A stretch of 20,965 bases of DNA from Planctomycetaceae bacterium (GCA_003445035.1 DLVV01000305.1:1-20965), one strand, 5' to 3'. Positions 1 through 8,975 are shown, counted from the stretch's first letter. Numbers and translations are program-made. Notes: generated by a model from the letters alone, not told the origin.

Positions 1-1607
1 GGATGGTCGATCCCGACTGGGATCGGGACCGACGGGCTCGGGGTATCGCCGATGACTCGGTCACGCCTCCGGTCGTCGACCGACGGATCGTGATGACCAC
101 CGGGTCCCACCACCAGCAGACCTACTGGGTCGCCAGCCGCTGGGGATACGAACTGCTGCAGTTTCCCTGGGAATTCCACATCGCCGAGAAGATGTGGTTT
201 CCGACCGAGGACGCGGAGTTGCGTGAGGAATCCGACGAGCGCTACTCGGGACACTGGAACTCCAGTTGCATTCACTGCCATTCGGTGGCCCCCAATCCCG
301 GATTCCTCGAACCGGGATCCACGCGGATCCGTAGTAACACCGCCGATGTGGAATTCGTCATCCCGGGGATGGGACGGGCCAGTACCGACACGCTCAGGCC
401 CGCGACCGCCGCGCTCTACAGCGAGGTCGCCGAACTGGGAATCAGTTGCGAGGCCTGTCACGGCCCGGCCGCCGCCCACGTGGCCCACCACCGCAATCCG
501 GCCCGCCGACTGATCAGCCGACTCCGCGACGCGCCCGACCCGACGATCGTCAACCCCCGACGACTGGACCACGTGCGGAGTTCACAGATCTGCGGCCGGT
601 GCCACGCGCTGAAAATGCCTCACCAGAAGGAGAAGCTACTCCGCGAACGGGACCCCTTCCGGCCCGGCGACGACCTGGAGGACCACTACCGGGTGGTCGG
701 CTTCGACGACCCCGTGCACCAGGAAATGAGCCGCCAGGGATCCCACCTCTACTGGAACGACGGTTCGTGCCGCCTGGGCGGTCGCGAGTTTCTCGGACAG
801 ATCGCCTCCAAGTGCTACACGCAGGGAAAGATGCAGTGCCTGTCCTGCCACGCGATGCACGACAGTGACCCCAACGACCAGTTGACGGTCGAGATGCGGG
901 GCGACCGGGCCTGCCTGCAGTGTCACACCGGGTTCACCGGCAGCCGGTTGACCCAGCACACCCACCACGCCGGAAGCTCGACCGGCAGCCGTTGCTACAA
1001 CTGCCACATGCCCCACACGTCCTACGCATTGTTCACCGCGATCCGGATTCACCGGATCAAGTCGCCCGAGGTGCTGCCGGTCCGGCACGCCGCTCAACCC
1101 AACGCCTGCAACCTCTGTCACCTGGACAAGTCACTGGAGTGGACCAACAAACGCATGGCACGCTGGTACGGTCGCAAGCCGACCCAGTTGGACGAGGAAG
1201 AACGCGAGTTGGCGGCCGGGGTGCTGTGGATGCTCCGGGGGGATGCGGCCCAGAGGGCGATCGCCGCCTGGCACACCGGCTGGGAACCGGCCCGGCAGGC
1301 AACCGGCGGATCCGACTGGGCGGTGCCGCTGCTGGCCCGGCTGCTGGAGGACACCTATTCGGCGGTCCGGTTCATTGCCTGGCAGAACCTCAAGGCATTG
1401 CCCGGTTACGAGGAACTGGAGTACAACTTCGTCGGGCCCAAGCCTCGGCGGTCCGCCGCGATGGAGTCGGTGATCGGAGATTGGCGTTCGGGACGGACCG
1501 ACATCCCCTCGGCACTGCCGGTGACCGCCGACGGACGGCTCGATTTCGAGCGATTGTCAGACCTGTGGAAGCGACGTGACCAGCGTCCGGTGGAGATTCC
1601 CGAATGA
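1..1607 (+). CDS. Multiheme c-type cytochrome (octaheme-like), 5' end outside window
   Basis: The product is probably a periplasmic or membrane-anchored electron-transfer protein. The first complete codon is at 3, and 534 residues are visible. Seven CXXCH heme sites can be read: CIHCH (89-93), CEACH (149-153), CGRCH (197-201), CLSCH (279-283), CLQCH (304-308), CYNCH (331-335) and CNLCH (369-373). The protein aligns along its length with the complete paralogue at 2099-4000. The visible start VDPDW matches residues 120-124 of that paralogue, so about 118 N-terminal residues, including an anchor and one more heme, lie upstream of the window. After the last heme, about 140 residues (LLARLLEDTYSAVRFIAWQN and neighbours) look like alpha-helical HEAT-type repeats. 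The gene ends in an ATGA overlap with the next gene. The cytochrome c554-like family assignment is from motif pattern only, and the redox partner is unknown. Confidence 0.85.
   Translation, partial: MVDPDWDRDRRARGIADDSVTPPVVDRRIVMTTGSHHQQTYWVASRWGYELLQFPWEFHIAEKMWFPTEDAELREESDERYSGHWNSSCIHCHSVAPNPGFLEPGSTRIRSNTADVEFVIPGMGRASTDTLRPATAALYSEVAELGISCEACHGPAAAHVAHHRNPARRLISRLRDAPDPTIVNPRRLDHVRSSQICGRCHALKMPHQKEKLLRERDPFRPGDDLEDHYRVVGFDDPVHQEMSRQGSHLYWNDGSCRLGGREFLGQIASKCYTQGKMQCLSCHAMHDSDPNDQLTVEMRGDRACLQCHTGFTGSRLTQHTHHAGSSTGSRCYNCHMPHTSYALFTAIRIHRIKSPEVLPVRHAAQPNACNLCHLDKSLEWTNKRMARWYGRKPTQLDEEERELAAGVLWMLRGDAAQRAIAAWHTGWEPARQATGGSDWAVPLLARLLEDTYSAVRFIAWQNLKALPGYEELEYNFVGPKPRRSAAMESVIGDWRSGRTDIPSALPVTADGRLDFERLSDLWKRRDQRPVEIPE
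894..968 (+). repeat. Inverted repeat copy 1 (shared by the two cytochrome genes)
   Basis: These 75 bases match the reverse complement of 2747-2821 at 73 positions, with 59 consecutive identical bases at 903-961. The repeat lies over the CLQCH heme site and the adjacent GSRLTQHTHH segment of both proteins. It is coding sequence, not a mobile element. Confidence 0.9.
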
Positions 1608-2086
1608 GCGACGACGTGGGAACCGGCGAGGCGATTGTGCGACGGCACATGGTGATCGGCTGGTGGAGCCTGCTGATCTTCGTGACTCTCGGACTCGTGC
1701 TCGAATCGCTGCACGGGTTCAAGGTGGCCTGGTATGTCAACTCAGGTCAGCCCGAGACCACGAGGTTGATGCTCAGGCTGGCTCATGCCCACGGCACCTT
1801 TCTGTCACTGGTACACCTGGCCTTTGCCTGGAGCGTGTCGCAGGCGGGCGGATTCAGCCCGAAATCGCGATCCCGGGCCTCGAGAAGCCTGCAGGGAGCC
1901 GGGATCCTGATCCCGGCAGGATTTCTGCTGGCCGGAATGCCCGGGTTCGTTCGGACCGGTGGATTGCGACTGGGTGTGCTGGGCGGTGACCCCGGCCTGG
2001 GCATCGTGCTGGTGCCCATCGGTGCCCTGCTGCTGCTGCTGGCGGTGTTCCTGACCGCACGCGGCGTCGCCGCCACCTCAGACTGA
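1604..2086 (+). CDS. Small four-helix membrane protein of unknown function
   Basis: This is a 160-residue hydrophobic protein with four likely membrane spans, near residues 19-36, 64-82, 96-113 and 128-151. The first loop carries HG and the start of span 2 carries HAHG. These histidines could be metal or heme ligands, but nothing in the sequence proves it. The start codon overlaps the stop of the upstream cytochrome (ATGA at 1604-1607). A GGAG at 1592-1595 sits eight bases ahead, so translation coupling with the cytochrome is likely. The coupling suggests a membrane partner, for example a quinol-side or anchoring subunit. I do not recognise a named family. It ends 12 bases before the stop of the convergent cytochrome gene, leaving no room for a separate terminator. 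Confidence 0.75.
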   Translation: MSDDVGTGEAIVRRHMVIGWWSLLIFVTLGLVLESLHGFKVAWYVNSGQPETTRLMLRLAHAHGTFLSLVHLAFAWSVSQAGGFSPKSRSRASRSLQGAGILIPAGFLLAGMPGFVRTGGLRLGVLGGDPGLGIVLVPIGALLLLLAVFLTARGVAATSD

Positions 2087-2098
2087 CCGCCGGACCCG

Positions 2099-4000
2099 TC
2101 ACTCGGGCACGGCGACCTCGCGGTAGTCCCGCTCGAGCAGCAACTTCTCGGTCCGCTTCCGGTCCAGGCCCTCGCCCGGTACCAGGACCGTTCGCCGTGC
2201 CAGGTCGGGATCGAGCCTCTCCGACCCCGACGCCCATTCCTTCCTCAGTCTCAGCCAGACCGTCTCACGCCCGGATCGCGGCCCCACGAAATCGAAGGCC
2301 AGTTCGCTGCGAGTGGGATCGCTTTTGAGGGCCTGCCACGCCAGCCAGCGGTTGACCGAGTAGGCATCGTCGAGTTGTTCGGCCAGGTGCGGCACCAGCC
2401 AGTCGGTGCCGGAGGCTTTGCGAGCGGGCGGCCAGCCAGCGTGCCAGATCGACACGGCCCGCTGCACCGGATCACCCTGCAGCAACAGCAGTACCCACGA
2501 GGCCACCGTCTGCTCCTCCTCGACCAGTTCGGCCGGCTCGTGCCCGTACCACTCGACCATCCGCTCGGACGTCCAGCCAGCCGACCGATCCAGGTGGCAC
2601 AGGTTGCAGGCGTTGGGGCGGCCGCCTCCCCGGATCGAAACGACTTTCGGACTGTCCACCCGGTGACTGCGAATCGCCCCAAGCAGTGCGTACGACGTGT
2701 GGGGCATGTGACAGTTGTAACAACGGCTGCCGGACGACCCGGCGGAGTGGTGAGTGTGCTGGGTCAACCGGCTGCCGGTGAACCCGGTGTGACACTGCAG
2801 GCAGGCCCGGTCACCCCGCATTCCGCTGATCAACTGGTCGTCGGCCGGCGCATCGTGCATCGAGTGACACGACAGGCAGGACATCTTGCCCACGGTGTGA
2901 CATTTCGAGTCCACGTGCCCAAGGTACTCGCGGCCGCCGACCCAGCACGCTCCATCTGTCCAGTAGACCGGCTTGCCCATCTGCTCCATGCGGGTGTGCA
3001 GCGGACTGTCGGCAAGCACCGTTTCGAAAGCCGTCGACAAATCCTCTCCGGGCTGATAGCGGTAACCGTTGGCCAGGTAGTCCTCCTGGTCGGGCGAGAG
3101 GAAGGTGCTGTGACACTGGCCACAGACCCGCGAGGCTCCCCGGTGATCCAGCCTGGCGGGATTCACGATGGTGGGGTCCGCAGAACCCACCGGCGGCTTT
3201 GCCACGGCCGAACCGCCCACACGGGACGACTCCGCGTGGCGGGCCACGTGCTTTCGCCCTGCCCCATGACACGCCTCACAACTGATCCCCAACTCGGCCG
3301 CCTCGGTCCGCACTTCCAGTGTTCGCCTGTTCATCCCGGGTCGGCCACCGGTGCTGTGACACGTCAGGCAGTTGTCGTTCCAGGTGATGAAGTGCCGAGG
3401 AGATCTCGGTGGCTCGAGAAATGCGTCCTCGCGCGGCATCCACCGCTCCTCGCCAATATGGAAGTACCAGGGAATCTGCCGCAGCAGGTTGCCGCGAGCA
3501 CCGGGAATCCAGTAGCCCTGGACATGATGCGACCCGGTGGTCATCACCACGGGACGAGTCACCCGGTGCAGTTCGGATTCGCCGTCGATCGCCGATGACT
3601 CACGGCCGTCCTCGATCTGGACCGATTCCCAGTCGGGATCGACCAGGTTCACCTCGAAACGATCCCCCGTCCGGGTCAACTCGTAACGACGCCCCCGCGA
3701 CTCCAGCCTCACGCCATCGAAGGGAGCCAGCACCGTTTGAGGCGTGGCTTGCTGAGTCATCGTGCGATGGAAGGTCGCGTGCCAGCTGTCGTGCTGCTGC
3801 CGGTGACACTCCTGGCAGGCCGACGAACCGACGAAATCTCCGCGGGGTCCGAGTTGCGGTAGAGGATCGTCGGCCGGAGCGGGCACGATCTTTCTCTGCG
3901 AATCCAGGTACCAGCTGCGCCAGACCAGGCCGACAACGACCAGCCCGACCAGGGCCGCGACCGATCCCAGGAACAACTTGCCTCGACCAGCCACCAGCAC
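2099..4000 (-). CDS. Octaheme c-type cytochrome with C-terminal HEAT-like region
   Basis: This 633-residue protein has an N-terminal membrane anchor or uncleaved signal (residues 9-27) and eight CXXCH sites: CQECH (62-66), CLTCH (211-215), CEACH (241-245), CGQCH (293-297), CLSCH (375-379), CLQCH (400-404), CYNCH (427-431) and CNLCH (465-469). The uneven spacing, with a lone first heme and then a cluster, resembles the cytochrome c554-like multiheme group. Residues from about 475 to 600 form the same helical repeat tail as the paralogue at 1-1607. The start is a GTG at 4000 with AGGAG only two bases upstream. A GTG two codons later has a better eight-base spacing and may be the real start. The gene is divergent from the DUF1549 gene at 4186. 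The role in electron transfer is inferred from the hemes; the substrate is unknown. Confidence 0.9.
   Translation of the reverse strand: MLVAGRGKLFLGSVAALVGLVVVGLVWRSWYLDSQRKIVPAPADDPLPQLGPRGDFVGSSACQECHRQQHDSWHATFHRTMTQQATPQTVLAPFDGVRLESRGRRYELTRTGDRFEVNLVDPDWESVQIEDGRESSAIDGESELHRVTRPVVMTTGSHHVQGYWIPGARGNLLRQIPWYFHIGEERWMPREDAFLEPPRSPRHFITWNDNCLTCHSTGGRPGMNRRTLEVRTEAAELGISCEACHGAGRKHVARHAESSRVGGSAVAKPPVGSADPTIVNPARLDHRGASRVCGQCHSTFLSPDQEDYLANGYRYQPGEDLSTAFETVLADSPLHTRMEQMGKPVYWTDGACWVGGREYLGHVDSKCHTVGKMSCLSCHSMHDAPADDQLISGMRGDRACLQCHTGFTGSRLTQHTHHSAGSSGSRCYNCHMPHTSYALLGAIRSHRVDSPKVVSIRGGGRPNACNLCHLDRSAGWTSERMVEWYGHEPAELVEEEQTVASWVLLLLQGDPVQRAVSIWHAGWPPARKASGTDWLVPHLAEQLDDAYSVNRWLAWQALKSDPTRSELAFDFVGPRSGRETVWLRLRKEWASGSERLDPDLARRTVLVPGEGLDRKRTEKLLLERDYREVAVPE
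2747..2821 (-). repeat. Inverted repeat copy 2 (shared by the two cytochrome genes)
   Basis: This is the partner of 894-968 within the octaheme cytochrome gene. The two differences are single third-position C/T changes near the two ends of the block. Confidence 0.9.
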
Positions 4001-4036
4001 CTCTCCTGAGCGAATCTCCCGATGAGCCTCTCCTTG

Positions 4037-4042
4037 AGTATA
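4037..4042 (-). promoter_or_regulatory. Possible -10 element for the octaheme cytochrome gene
   Basis: The reverse strand reads TATACT, five of six matches to TATAAT, about 37 bases before the GTG start at 4000. No convincing -35 box was found at 15-19 bases spacing, so the call is tentative. Confidence 0.3.
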
Positions 4043-4119
4043 TCGGCAGGAAGGCGGTCAGAATCCGAGCCGGGCAGCATCTCGCGACGACAACGCCCCG
4101 GCTTCTCTGCGGCCACTCG

Positions 4120-4149
4120 TTGCCGCCCATTCCCAACTCCCGATAGAAT
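4120..4149 (+). promoter_or_regulatory. Likely sigma-70-type promoter for the DUF1549/DUF1553 gene
   Basis: TTGCCG at 4120-4125 and TAGAAT at 4144-4149 are separated by 18 bases and lie about 36 bases before the GTG start at 4186. The match is four of six plus five of six. It sits in the 185-base divergent gap shared with the octaheme cytochrome gene. Confidence 0.45.
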
Positions 4150-4185
4150 CAGGTTGAACCCTCCCCCTTTCAGGACAAGCCCCGC

Positions 4186-6969
4186 GTGACAGGTTTCCGG
4201 CCCATCGCCGCGGCAATCCTCGGTCTCGCCGTGACCACCGGCCACACGGCCCCGCCGGACCTGCCTCCGGCGGTCAAGCGGCAGATCAACTTCGACCGGG
4301 ACGTCCGGCCGATCTTCGTGAAACACTGCTTCTCCTGTCACGGACCCAAGCGGCAGGAAAGCGACTACCGGCTCGATCGTGCCCGGGTCGCCGTCTCCGG
4401 CGGTGACCTCCAACAGAAACCCATTCGCCCCGGCAACGGGGCTGCCAGCCCCCTGCTTCGCTACGTCGCCGGACTCGATCCCGATACCAGGATGCCGCCC
4501 AAGGGCCCGCGACTGGACCGGAAACAGCTGGCCGTGCTGCGAGCCTGGATCGACCAGGGGGCCCGGTTTCCACGCTCGGCCGGCGACTCGATGACAAGAA
4601 CCTCGCACTGGTCGTTCCAACCCCTGGATCGGCCGACCCCGCCGAAAATCCGCGGCGGTGGCAACCCGATCGACGCCTTCGTCGGCCGTCGGCTGGCCAA
4701 AGCGAAGCTCGATTTTTCGCCACGGGCCGATCGTCGCACGCTCGCCCGTCGCCTGCACCTGGCCATGCTCGGCCTGCCACCGTCTCCGGAAACCGTCGAC
4801 GCCTTCATCGCCGACCTTCACCCCGCCGCATGGGAACGCCTGGTTGACGGCGTGCTGGCCCATCCACACTACGGCGAACGCTGGACGCGGCACTGGCTCG
4901 ACGTCGTCCGCTTCGCCGAATCGCACGGATTCGAAACCAACCGCGAACGGACCAATGCCTGGTACTACCGAGACTGGTGTGTCGAGGCGCTGAACGCCGA
5001 CATGCCCTACGACCGGTTTGTCGTGTCCCAACTGGCCGGGGATGCGATCGGCGAGAGTGCCGGCACGGGTTTCCTGGTCGCCGGCCCCTACGACCTGGTC
5101 AAGAGTCCCGACGTCTCTCTGACACTGGCCCAGCGTCAGGATGAACTGGCCGACATGGTCAACACCACCGGTACCGCCGTGCTGGGACTCACGCTGGGAT
5201 GTGCACGATGTCATAATCACAAATTCGATCCGATCCCCCAAACCGACTACTACGCGCTGACGGCCGTCTTTGCCGGGGTCCGACACGCCGACCGACCGCT
5301 GGACCGCCCGACCCCCCAGGCCCAGCTCGCCGTCCTCCGCAAACAACTCGCAGGTCACCGTCGGCAGCTCGCCGAACTCATCACCAAGCTCAGGCTCCCG
5401 GTCAACGCGAAGCACAACATCGAGAAATTCGCCCCCACCAGGGCCCGCTTCGTCCGCTTCACGATCCGCAACACCAACAGCAGCGAACCGTGCCTGGACG
5501 AACTGGAGATCTACACTGCGGCGAGTCCGGGCCGTCCCGCCCGCAACGTGGCGCTGGCCACCAACGGAACCAAGCCCACCTCCTCGGGCAACTTCGGTCC
5601 GCACCCGTTCCACAAGCTCGCTCACATCAACGACGGAAAGCACGGCAACAGCCACAGCTGGATCTCGAACCAGTCGGGCCGTGGCTGGGTGCAACTGGAA
5701 TTCCCCGAGACGGTCGTGATCGATCGGATCGAGTGGGGTCGCGACCGTCAGCAGAAGTTCAGCGACCGGCTGCCGACCCGGTACTGGATCGAAGTGGCCG
5801 AGAAGGCCGGAGAGTGGCACGAGGTGGCCGGGATCGCCGACCGTGCCCCCTTCGGATCCTCAAACACCGCTCCGGCCGACCGGTTGGCTCGCAGTGATCT
5901 CAGCCGGGAAGCCGCCCTGGCTCGTGGACTCCAGGGGCAGATCGGCGAGCTGACCACACGACTCAATGGACTCGCCAAGGGTCCCACCGCCTACGTCGGC
6001 CGGTTCGACCCGCCCCCGGCCACGCATCGACTCTACCGCGGCGACCCCCAGGCTCCCCGAGAGGCCATCGCCCCGGGGGGGCTGACCATTCTTGCCCCTC
6101 CACCGATGGCCATGAACGAACCCGAACAGGCCCGGCGACTGAAACTCGCCCGCTGGCTGGTCCGCCCCGACAACCCGCTCACCCCGAGGGTGATCGTCAA
6201 CCGGTTGTGGCACTACCACTTCGGGACCGGACTGGTGTCCACTCCGGGTGACCTCGGGGCCAACGGCAGTCTCCCCTCGCACCCCGAACTGCTCGACTGG
6301 ATGGCCGGCAGGATGGCCGGAACCGGCTGGTCGCTGAAATCGCTGCACCGCCTGATCCTCACCTCGCGGACCTGGTGCCAGTCCAGCCGTCCCCGTGCCG
6401 ACGCGACAGCCCTGGATGCGGGAACACGGCTGTTGTGGAGATTCCCGCCCAGACGCCTGGCGGCCGAGGCGATCCGCGACAGCATGCTGTCGGCCAGTGG
6501 CGCCATCGACCGCCGCATGGGCGGACCGGGGTTCAAGGTCTTCGAAATCGTGATGGAAAACGTCCGGCACTACTCCCCCAAGAAGACCTACACCGTCAAC
6601 GAGTGGCGGCGGATGGTCTACATGACCAAGATCCGACAGGAGCAGGATGAGGTGTTCGGAGCGTTCGACTGCCCCGACGGCAACCAGGTGATCGCCCGCC
6701 GCAGCCGATCCACCACGCCGCTGCAGGCCCTGGGACTGCTCAACGGCAACTTCGTCCTACAACAGTCCCGGATGCTGGCTCGCCGGTGCGTAACCGACAC
6801 GCCCGGAGGCAGCACCGGCGATCGCGTCGCCCGAGCCATCCGCCTGGCATTCGGTCGCCCGCCCACACCTTCCGAAATCGACGCCGGCACCCGGCTCGTC
6901 GACCGCCACGGCCTGGCCGCGCTGGCCCGTGCCCTGCTCAATTCCAACGAGTTCCTCTGGCTGCCCTGA
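4186..6969 (+). CDS. Planctomycete PSCyt1-DUF1549-discoidin-DUF1553 protein
   Basis: This 927-residue exported protein has a short N-terminal signal (about 1-22). A PSCyt1 cytochrome segment (about 33-130) carries the heme site CFSCH (48-52). A DUF1549/PSCyt2 domain (about 155-365) contains GLTLGCARCHNHKFDPI, with a second CXXCH at 339-343. A discoidin (F5/8 type C)-like insert covers about 420-550 (LDELEIYTA, GRGWVQLEFPETVVIDRIEW). A DUF1553 domain follows, from about 650 to 920 (NRLWHYHFGTGLV, SHPELLDWMA). Start is GTG 4186 with AGGA ten bases upstream; no ATG fits. The next gene, 30 bases on, encodes DUF1501, the usual partner of this family. The family is typical of planctomycetes, and its biochemical role is not settled. 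The discoidin insert suggests glycan binding (inference). Confidence 0.92.
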   Translation: MTGFRPIAAAILGLAVTTGHTAPPDLPPAVKRQINFDRDVRPIFVKHCFSCHGPKRQESDYRLDRARVAVSGGDLQQKPIRPGNGAASPLLRYVAGLDPDTRMPPKGPRLDRKQLAVLRAWIDQGARFPRSAGDSMTRTSHWSFQPLDRPTPPKIRGGGNPIDAFVGRRLAKAKLDFSPRADRRTLARRLHLAMLGLPPSPETVDAFIADLHPAAWERLVDGVLAHPHYGERWTRHWLDVVRFAESHGFETNRERTNAWYYRDWCVEALNADMPYDRFVVSQLAGDAIGESAGTGFLVAGPYDLVKSPDVSLTLAQRQDELADMVNTTGTAVLGLTLGCARCHNHKFDPIPQTDYYALTAVFAGVRHADRPLDRPTPQAQLAVLRKQLAGHRRQLAELITKLRLPVNAKHNIEKFAPTRARFVRFTIRNTNSSEPCLDELEIYTAASPGRPARNVALATNGTKPTSSGNFGPHPFHKLAHINDGKHGNSHSWISNQSGRGWVQLEFPETVVIDRIEWGRDRQQKFSDRLPTRYWIEVAEKAGEWHEVAGIADRAPFGSSNTAPADRLARSDLSREAALARGLQGQIGELTTRLNGLAKGPTAYVGRFDPPPATHRLYRGDPQAPREAIAPGGLTILAPPPMAMNEPEQARRLKLARWLVRPDNPLTPRVIVNRLWHYHFGTGLVSTPGDLGANGSLPSHPELLDWMAGRMAGTGWSLKSLHRLILTSRTWCQSSRPRADATALDAGTRLLWRFPPRRLAAEAIRDSMLSASGAIDRRMGGPGFKVFEIVMENVRHYSPKKTYTVNEWRRMVYMTKIRQEQDEVFGAFDCPDGNQVIARRSRSTTPLQALGLLNGNFVLQQSRMLARRCVTDTPGGSTGDRVARAIRLAFGRPPTPSEIDAGTRLVDRHGLAALARALLNSNEFLWLP

Positions 6970-6999
6970 CTCCCACTCGCCCCGTGAAACCCCTGCCTC

Positions 7000-8454
7000 A
7001 TGTCACCACGCACTTCACTGGACCGACGCCGGTTCCTGGGAGATTCGGCCACCCTGCTCGGGTCCACCGCCCTGGCAACCCTGCTGGACCAGGACGGGGT
7101 GCTGGCCGACGCACCGATCCGGCCGGCCATCAACCCCTCCAGTCCCCACGCTTCACGGTCGGCCCACTTTCGGCCACGCGCTCGCCAGGTGGTGATGATC
7201 TTCTGCAGCGGAGGCTTCAGCCCGCTGGATTCTTTCGACTACAAGCCCGAACTGATCCGCCGCCACGGAGAACCACTGCCGGGCAAGAAGCTGATCACCT
7301 TCCAGGGCGAGCAGGGACGGCTGACACGGCCGCTGTACCCGTTCCGTCCGCGTGGCGAAAGCGGCAAGATGGTCTCGACGCTGGTCGACCACCTCGGAGA
7401 ACTCGCCGACGAGATGTGCTTCGTGCACTCGGTGACCACCAAGACCAACACGCACGGTCCGGCCGAAAACGTGATGTCCACCGGCTTCACGCTCGACGGG
7501 TTCCCCAGCATCGGTGCCTGGGTCAGCTACGCCCTGGGCAGCGAAGCGGATGACCTGCCCGCCTTCGTGGCAATCCCCGACCCCCGGGGCAAGCCTCAGT
7601 CCAGCGTCAACAACTGGGGACCGGGCTTCCTGCCAGCGGCCTTCCAGGGCACCGATTTCAACGCCGCACGACCCATCCGCAACCTGGCCCGGCCGACTTC
7701 GATCACCCCGGCTGCCGACACCGCCACCCGCCGTTTTCTCGATGCCCTCAACCGGAAACACCTCGATCGTTTCCCCGGCGACTCCGAACTGGCCGCCCGA
7801 ATCGCCAGTTACCAGCTCGCGGCACGCATGCAGCTGTCGGTCCCCGAGATCACCGACCTCTCGACCGAATCCCGTTCGACGATCCGACTCTACGGTGCCG
7901 ACTCCCGAAATCCCCTGAAAGCCGGCTTCGCCCGTAACTGTCTGCTGGCACGCAGACTGGTCGAACGAGGTGTTCGCTTCATCCAGCTCTTCAACGGCAG
8001 CTACCAGACCGGCGGAGAGGGGACCAGCAACTGGGACGGCCACAAGAAACTCAAGGTGCAGTACGACGTCCACGGCCCGATTCTCGATCAGCCCGCCGCC
8101 GGGCTGCTGGCCGATCTCAAGCAACGCGGGCTGCTCGAGGAGACCCTGGTCGTCTTCTGCAGCGAATTCGGTCGCATGCCCACGTTCCAGAAGGGGGCCA
8201 GTGGGCGAGACCACAATCCCGACGGATTCACCGTCTGGATGGCCGGGGCAGGTGTCAAAGCTCCATTTTCCTACGGTGCCACCGACCCGTTCGGACACCG
8301 AGCGGTCGAACCCCCCGCCAGTGTTCATGATGTCCATGCCACCATCCTGCACCTGGCTGGACTCGAGCACCGCCGTCTCAGCATCTACCACAACGGAATC
8401 CAGAGACGGTTGACCGACGTCCACGGCGACGTGATCACCGACGTGCTCGCCTAG
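7000..8454 (+). CDS. DUF1501 family protein, Tat-exported (first copy)
   Basis: This is a 484-residue protein. The N-terminus has a twin-arginine signal, DRRRFLG (8-14), followed by a hydrophobic stretch, so export in folded form is expected. Family hallmarks are [13 protein letters not shown] near residue 70 and CSEFGRMP near residue 387, followed by [18 protein letters not shown]1501 proteins belong to the alkaline-phosphatase/sulfatase-like superfamily. The Asp and His residues in these motifs are consistent with metal binding, but an enzymatic activity is not proven for the family. It starts 30 bases after the DUF1549/DUF1553 gene and is very likely co-transcribed with it. No Shine-Dalgarno sequence is visible. 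A second DUF1501 gene lies at 9145-10470 and is clearly divergent in sequence, so this is not a recent duplication. Confidence 0.92.
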   Translation: MSPRTSLDRRRFLGDSATLLGSTALATLLDQDGVLADAPIRPAINPSSPHASRSAHFRPRARQVVMIFCSGGFSPLDSFDYKPELIRRHGEPLPGKKLITFQGEQGRLTRPLYPFRPRGESGKMVSTLVDHLGELADEMCFVHSVTTKTNTHGPAENVMSTGFTLDGFPSIGAWVSYALGSEADDLPAFVAIPDPRGKPQSSVNNWGPGFLPAAFQGTDFNAARPIRNLARPTSITPAADTATRRFLDALNRKHLDRFPGDSELAARIASYQLAARMQLSVPEITDLSTESRSTIRLYGADSRNPLKAGFARNCLLARRLVERGVRFIQLFNGSYQTGGEGTSNWDGHKKLKVQYDVHGPILDQPAAGLLADLKQRGLLEETLVVFCSEFGRMPTFQKGASGRDHNPDGFTVWMAGAGVKAPFSYGATDPFGHRAVEPPASVHDVHATILHLAGLEHRRLSIYHNGIQRRLTDVHGDVITDVLA

Positions 8455-8767
8455 TCTACCGGGATCACCAGGATCACCGGAATTGCCATCGGATGGCCGA
8501 AGTCCCAGGTTCTCGGGATTGCGGACAAAATCAACAAATCCCCGAAGCGGTCGTGGCGAAACCGGATCCGTTCGGGATAAGATCCGGTGTCATGAACAGG
8601 GGTGGCCATCGCTCCCCCGGCTTTTGGTTGAATTTCCTGCCAGTGGGCATGAAACGATGGGTCGGTACCAGATTCTGGTGCCCGTCCGGTCCGGATTTTC
8701 CCCCTGGCTCTCCGTTTCTTGTCGGTCACCAATAAAGTCGTTTTCGGGCACCGTAAGGAGTTCTCTG
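8455..8767 (+). other. 313-base intergenic region; presumed leader of the cold-shock gene
   Basis: No convincing protein gene is present. The frame of the cold-shock gene is open far upstream, but that upstream translation is low-complexity and unrelated. Visible items are a nine-base-period direct repeat of GGATCACC at 8462-8469 and 8471-8478, an inverted repeat at 8561-8588, and the ribosome binding site AAGGAG at 8755-8760. Long structured leaders are common for cold-shock genes in other bacteria; a similar role here is inference. Confidence 0.5.
8561..8588 (+). promoter_or_regulatory. Inverted repeat overlapping a weak -10 element
   Basis: ACCGGATC at 8561-8568 and GATCCGGT at 8581-8588 are perfect eight-base arms around a 12-base spacer. 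TAAGAT at 8578-8583 could serve as a -10 box (four of six). Whether this is an operator, a leader hairpin or chance cannot be decided from the sequence. Confidence 0.3.
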
Positions 8768-8974
8768 ATGGCGCGGGGACAAATCAAGACTCTGACAGAT
8801 CGTGGTTTCGGGTTCATTTCCAGCGATGGAGCGGATGTGTTTTTTCACATGTCCACGCTGGAAGGCGAAGGTCAGTTCGACATGTTGCAAGAAGGGCAGG
8901 CGGTCGAATACGAATCCGAACCCGGTGAACGCGGCCCGCGGGCAACGATGGTCCGGATCGTCACGGACGAATAA
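8768..8974 (+). CDS. Cold-shock domain protein (CspA family)
   Basis: This 68-residue protein is a single OB-fold cold-shock domain. The RNA-binding motifs RNP1 (RGFGFI, 12-17) and RNP2 (DVFFHM, 23-28) are both intact, and the length is typical for CspA-type proteins. These proteins bind single-stranded RNA or DNA and act as RNA chaperones in the cytoplasm. The ATG at 8768 is chosen because AAGGAG (8755-8760) lies seven bases upstream and the family begins here (MARGQIKTL). The frame is open further upstream, but that extension has no family similarity. The gene stands alone, with a long leader before it and a strong hairpin right after its stop. Some family members are cold-induced and others are constitutive; the sequence does not tell which applies. 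Confidence 0.93.
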   Translation: MARGQIKTLTDRGFGFISSDGADVFFHMSTLEGEGQFDMLQEGQAVEYESEPGERGPRATMVRIVTDE

Positions 8975-8975
8975 A

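Noticed and set aside
894..2821. Transposon or insertion sequence bounded by inverted repeats
   Set aside because: The repeats are coding parts of two paralogous cytochromes. No transposase lies between them.
3757..5820. Long minus-strand ORF (687 residues)
   Set aside because: It lies antisense to the DUF1549 gene and overlaps the octaheme gene in another frame. Its translation is low-complexity, Arg/Gly-rich and without motifs, as expected from high-GC DNA.
7153..8424. Minus-strand ORF of 423 residues
   Set aside because: It is a shadow of the first DUF1501 gene, with no recognisable domain.
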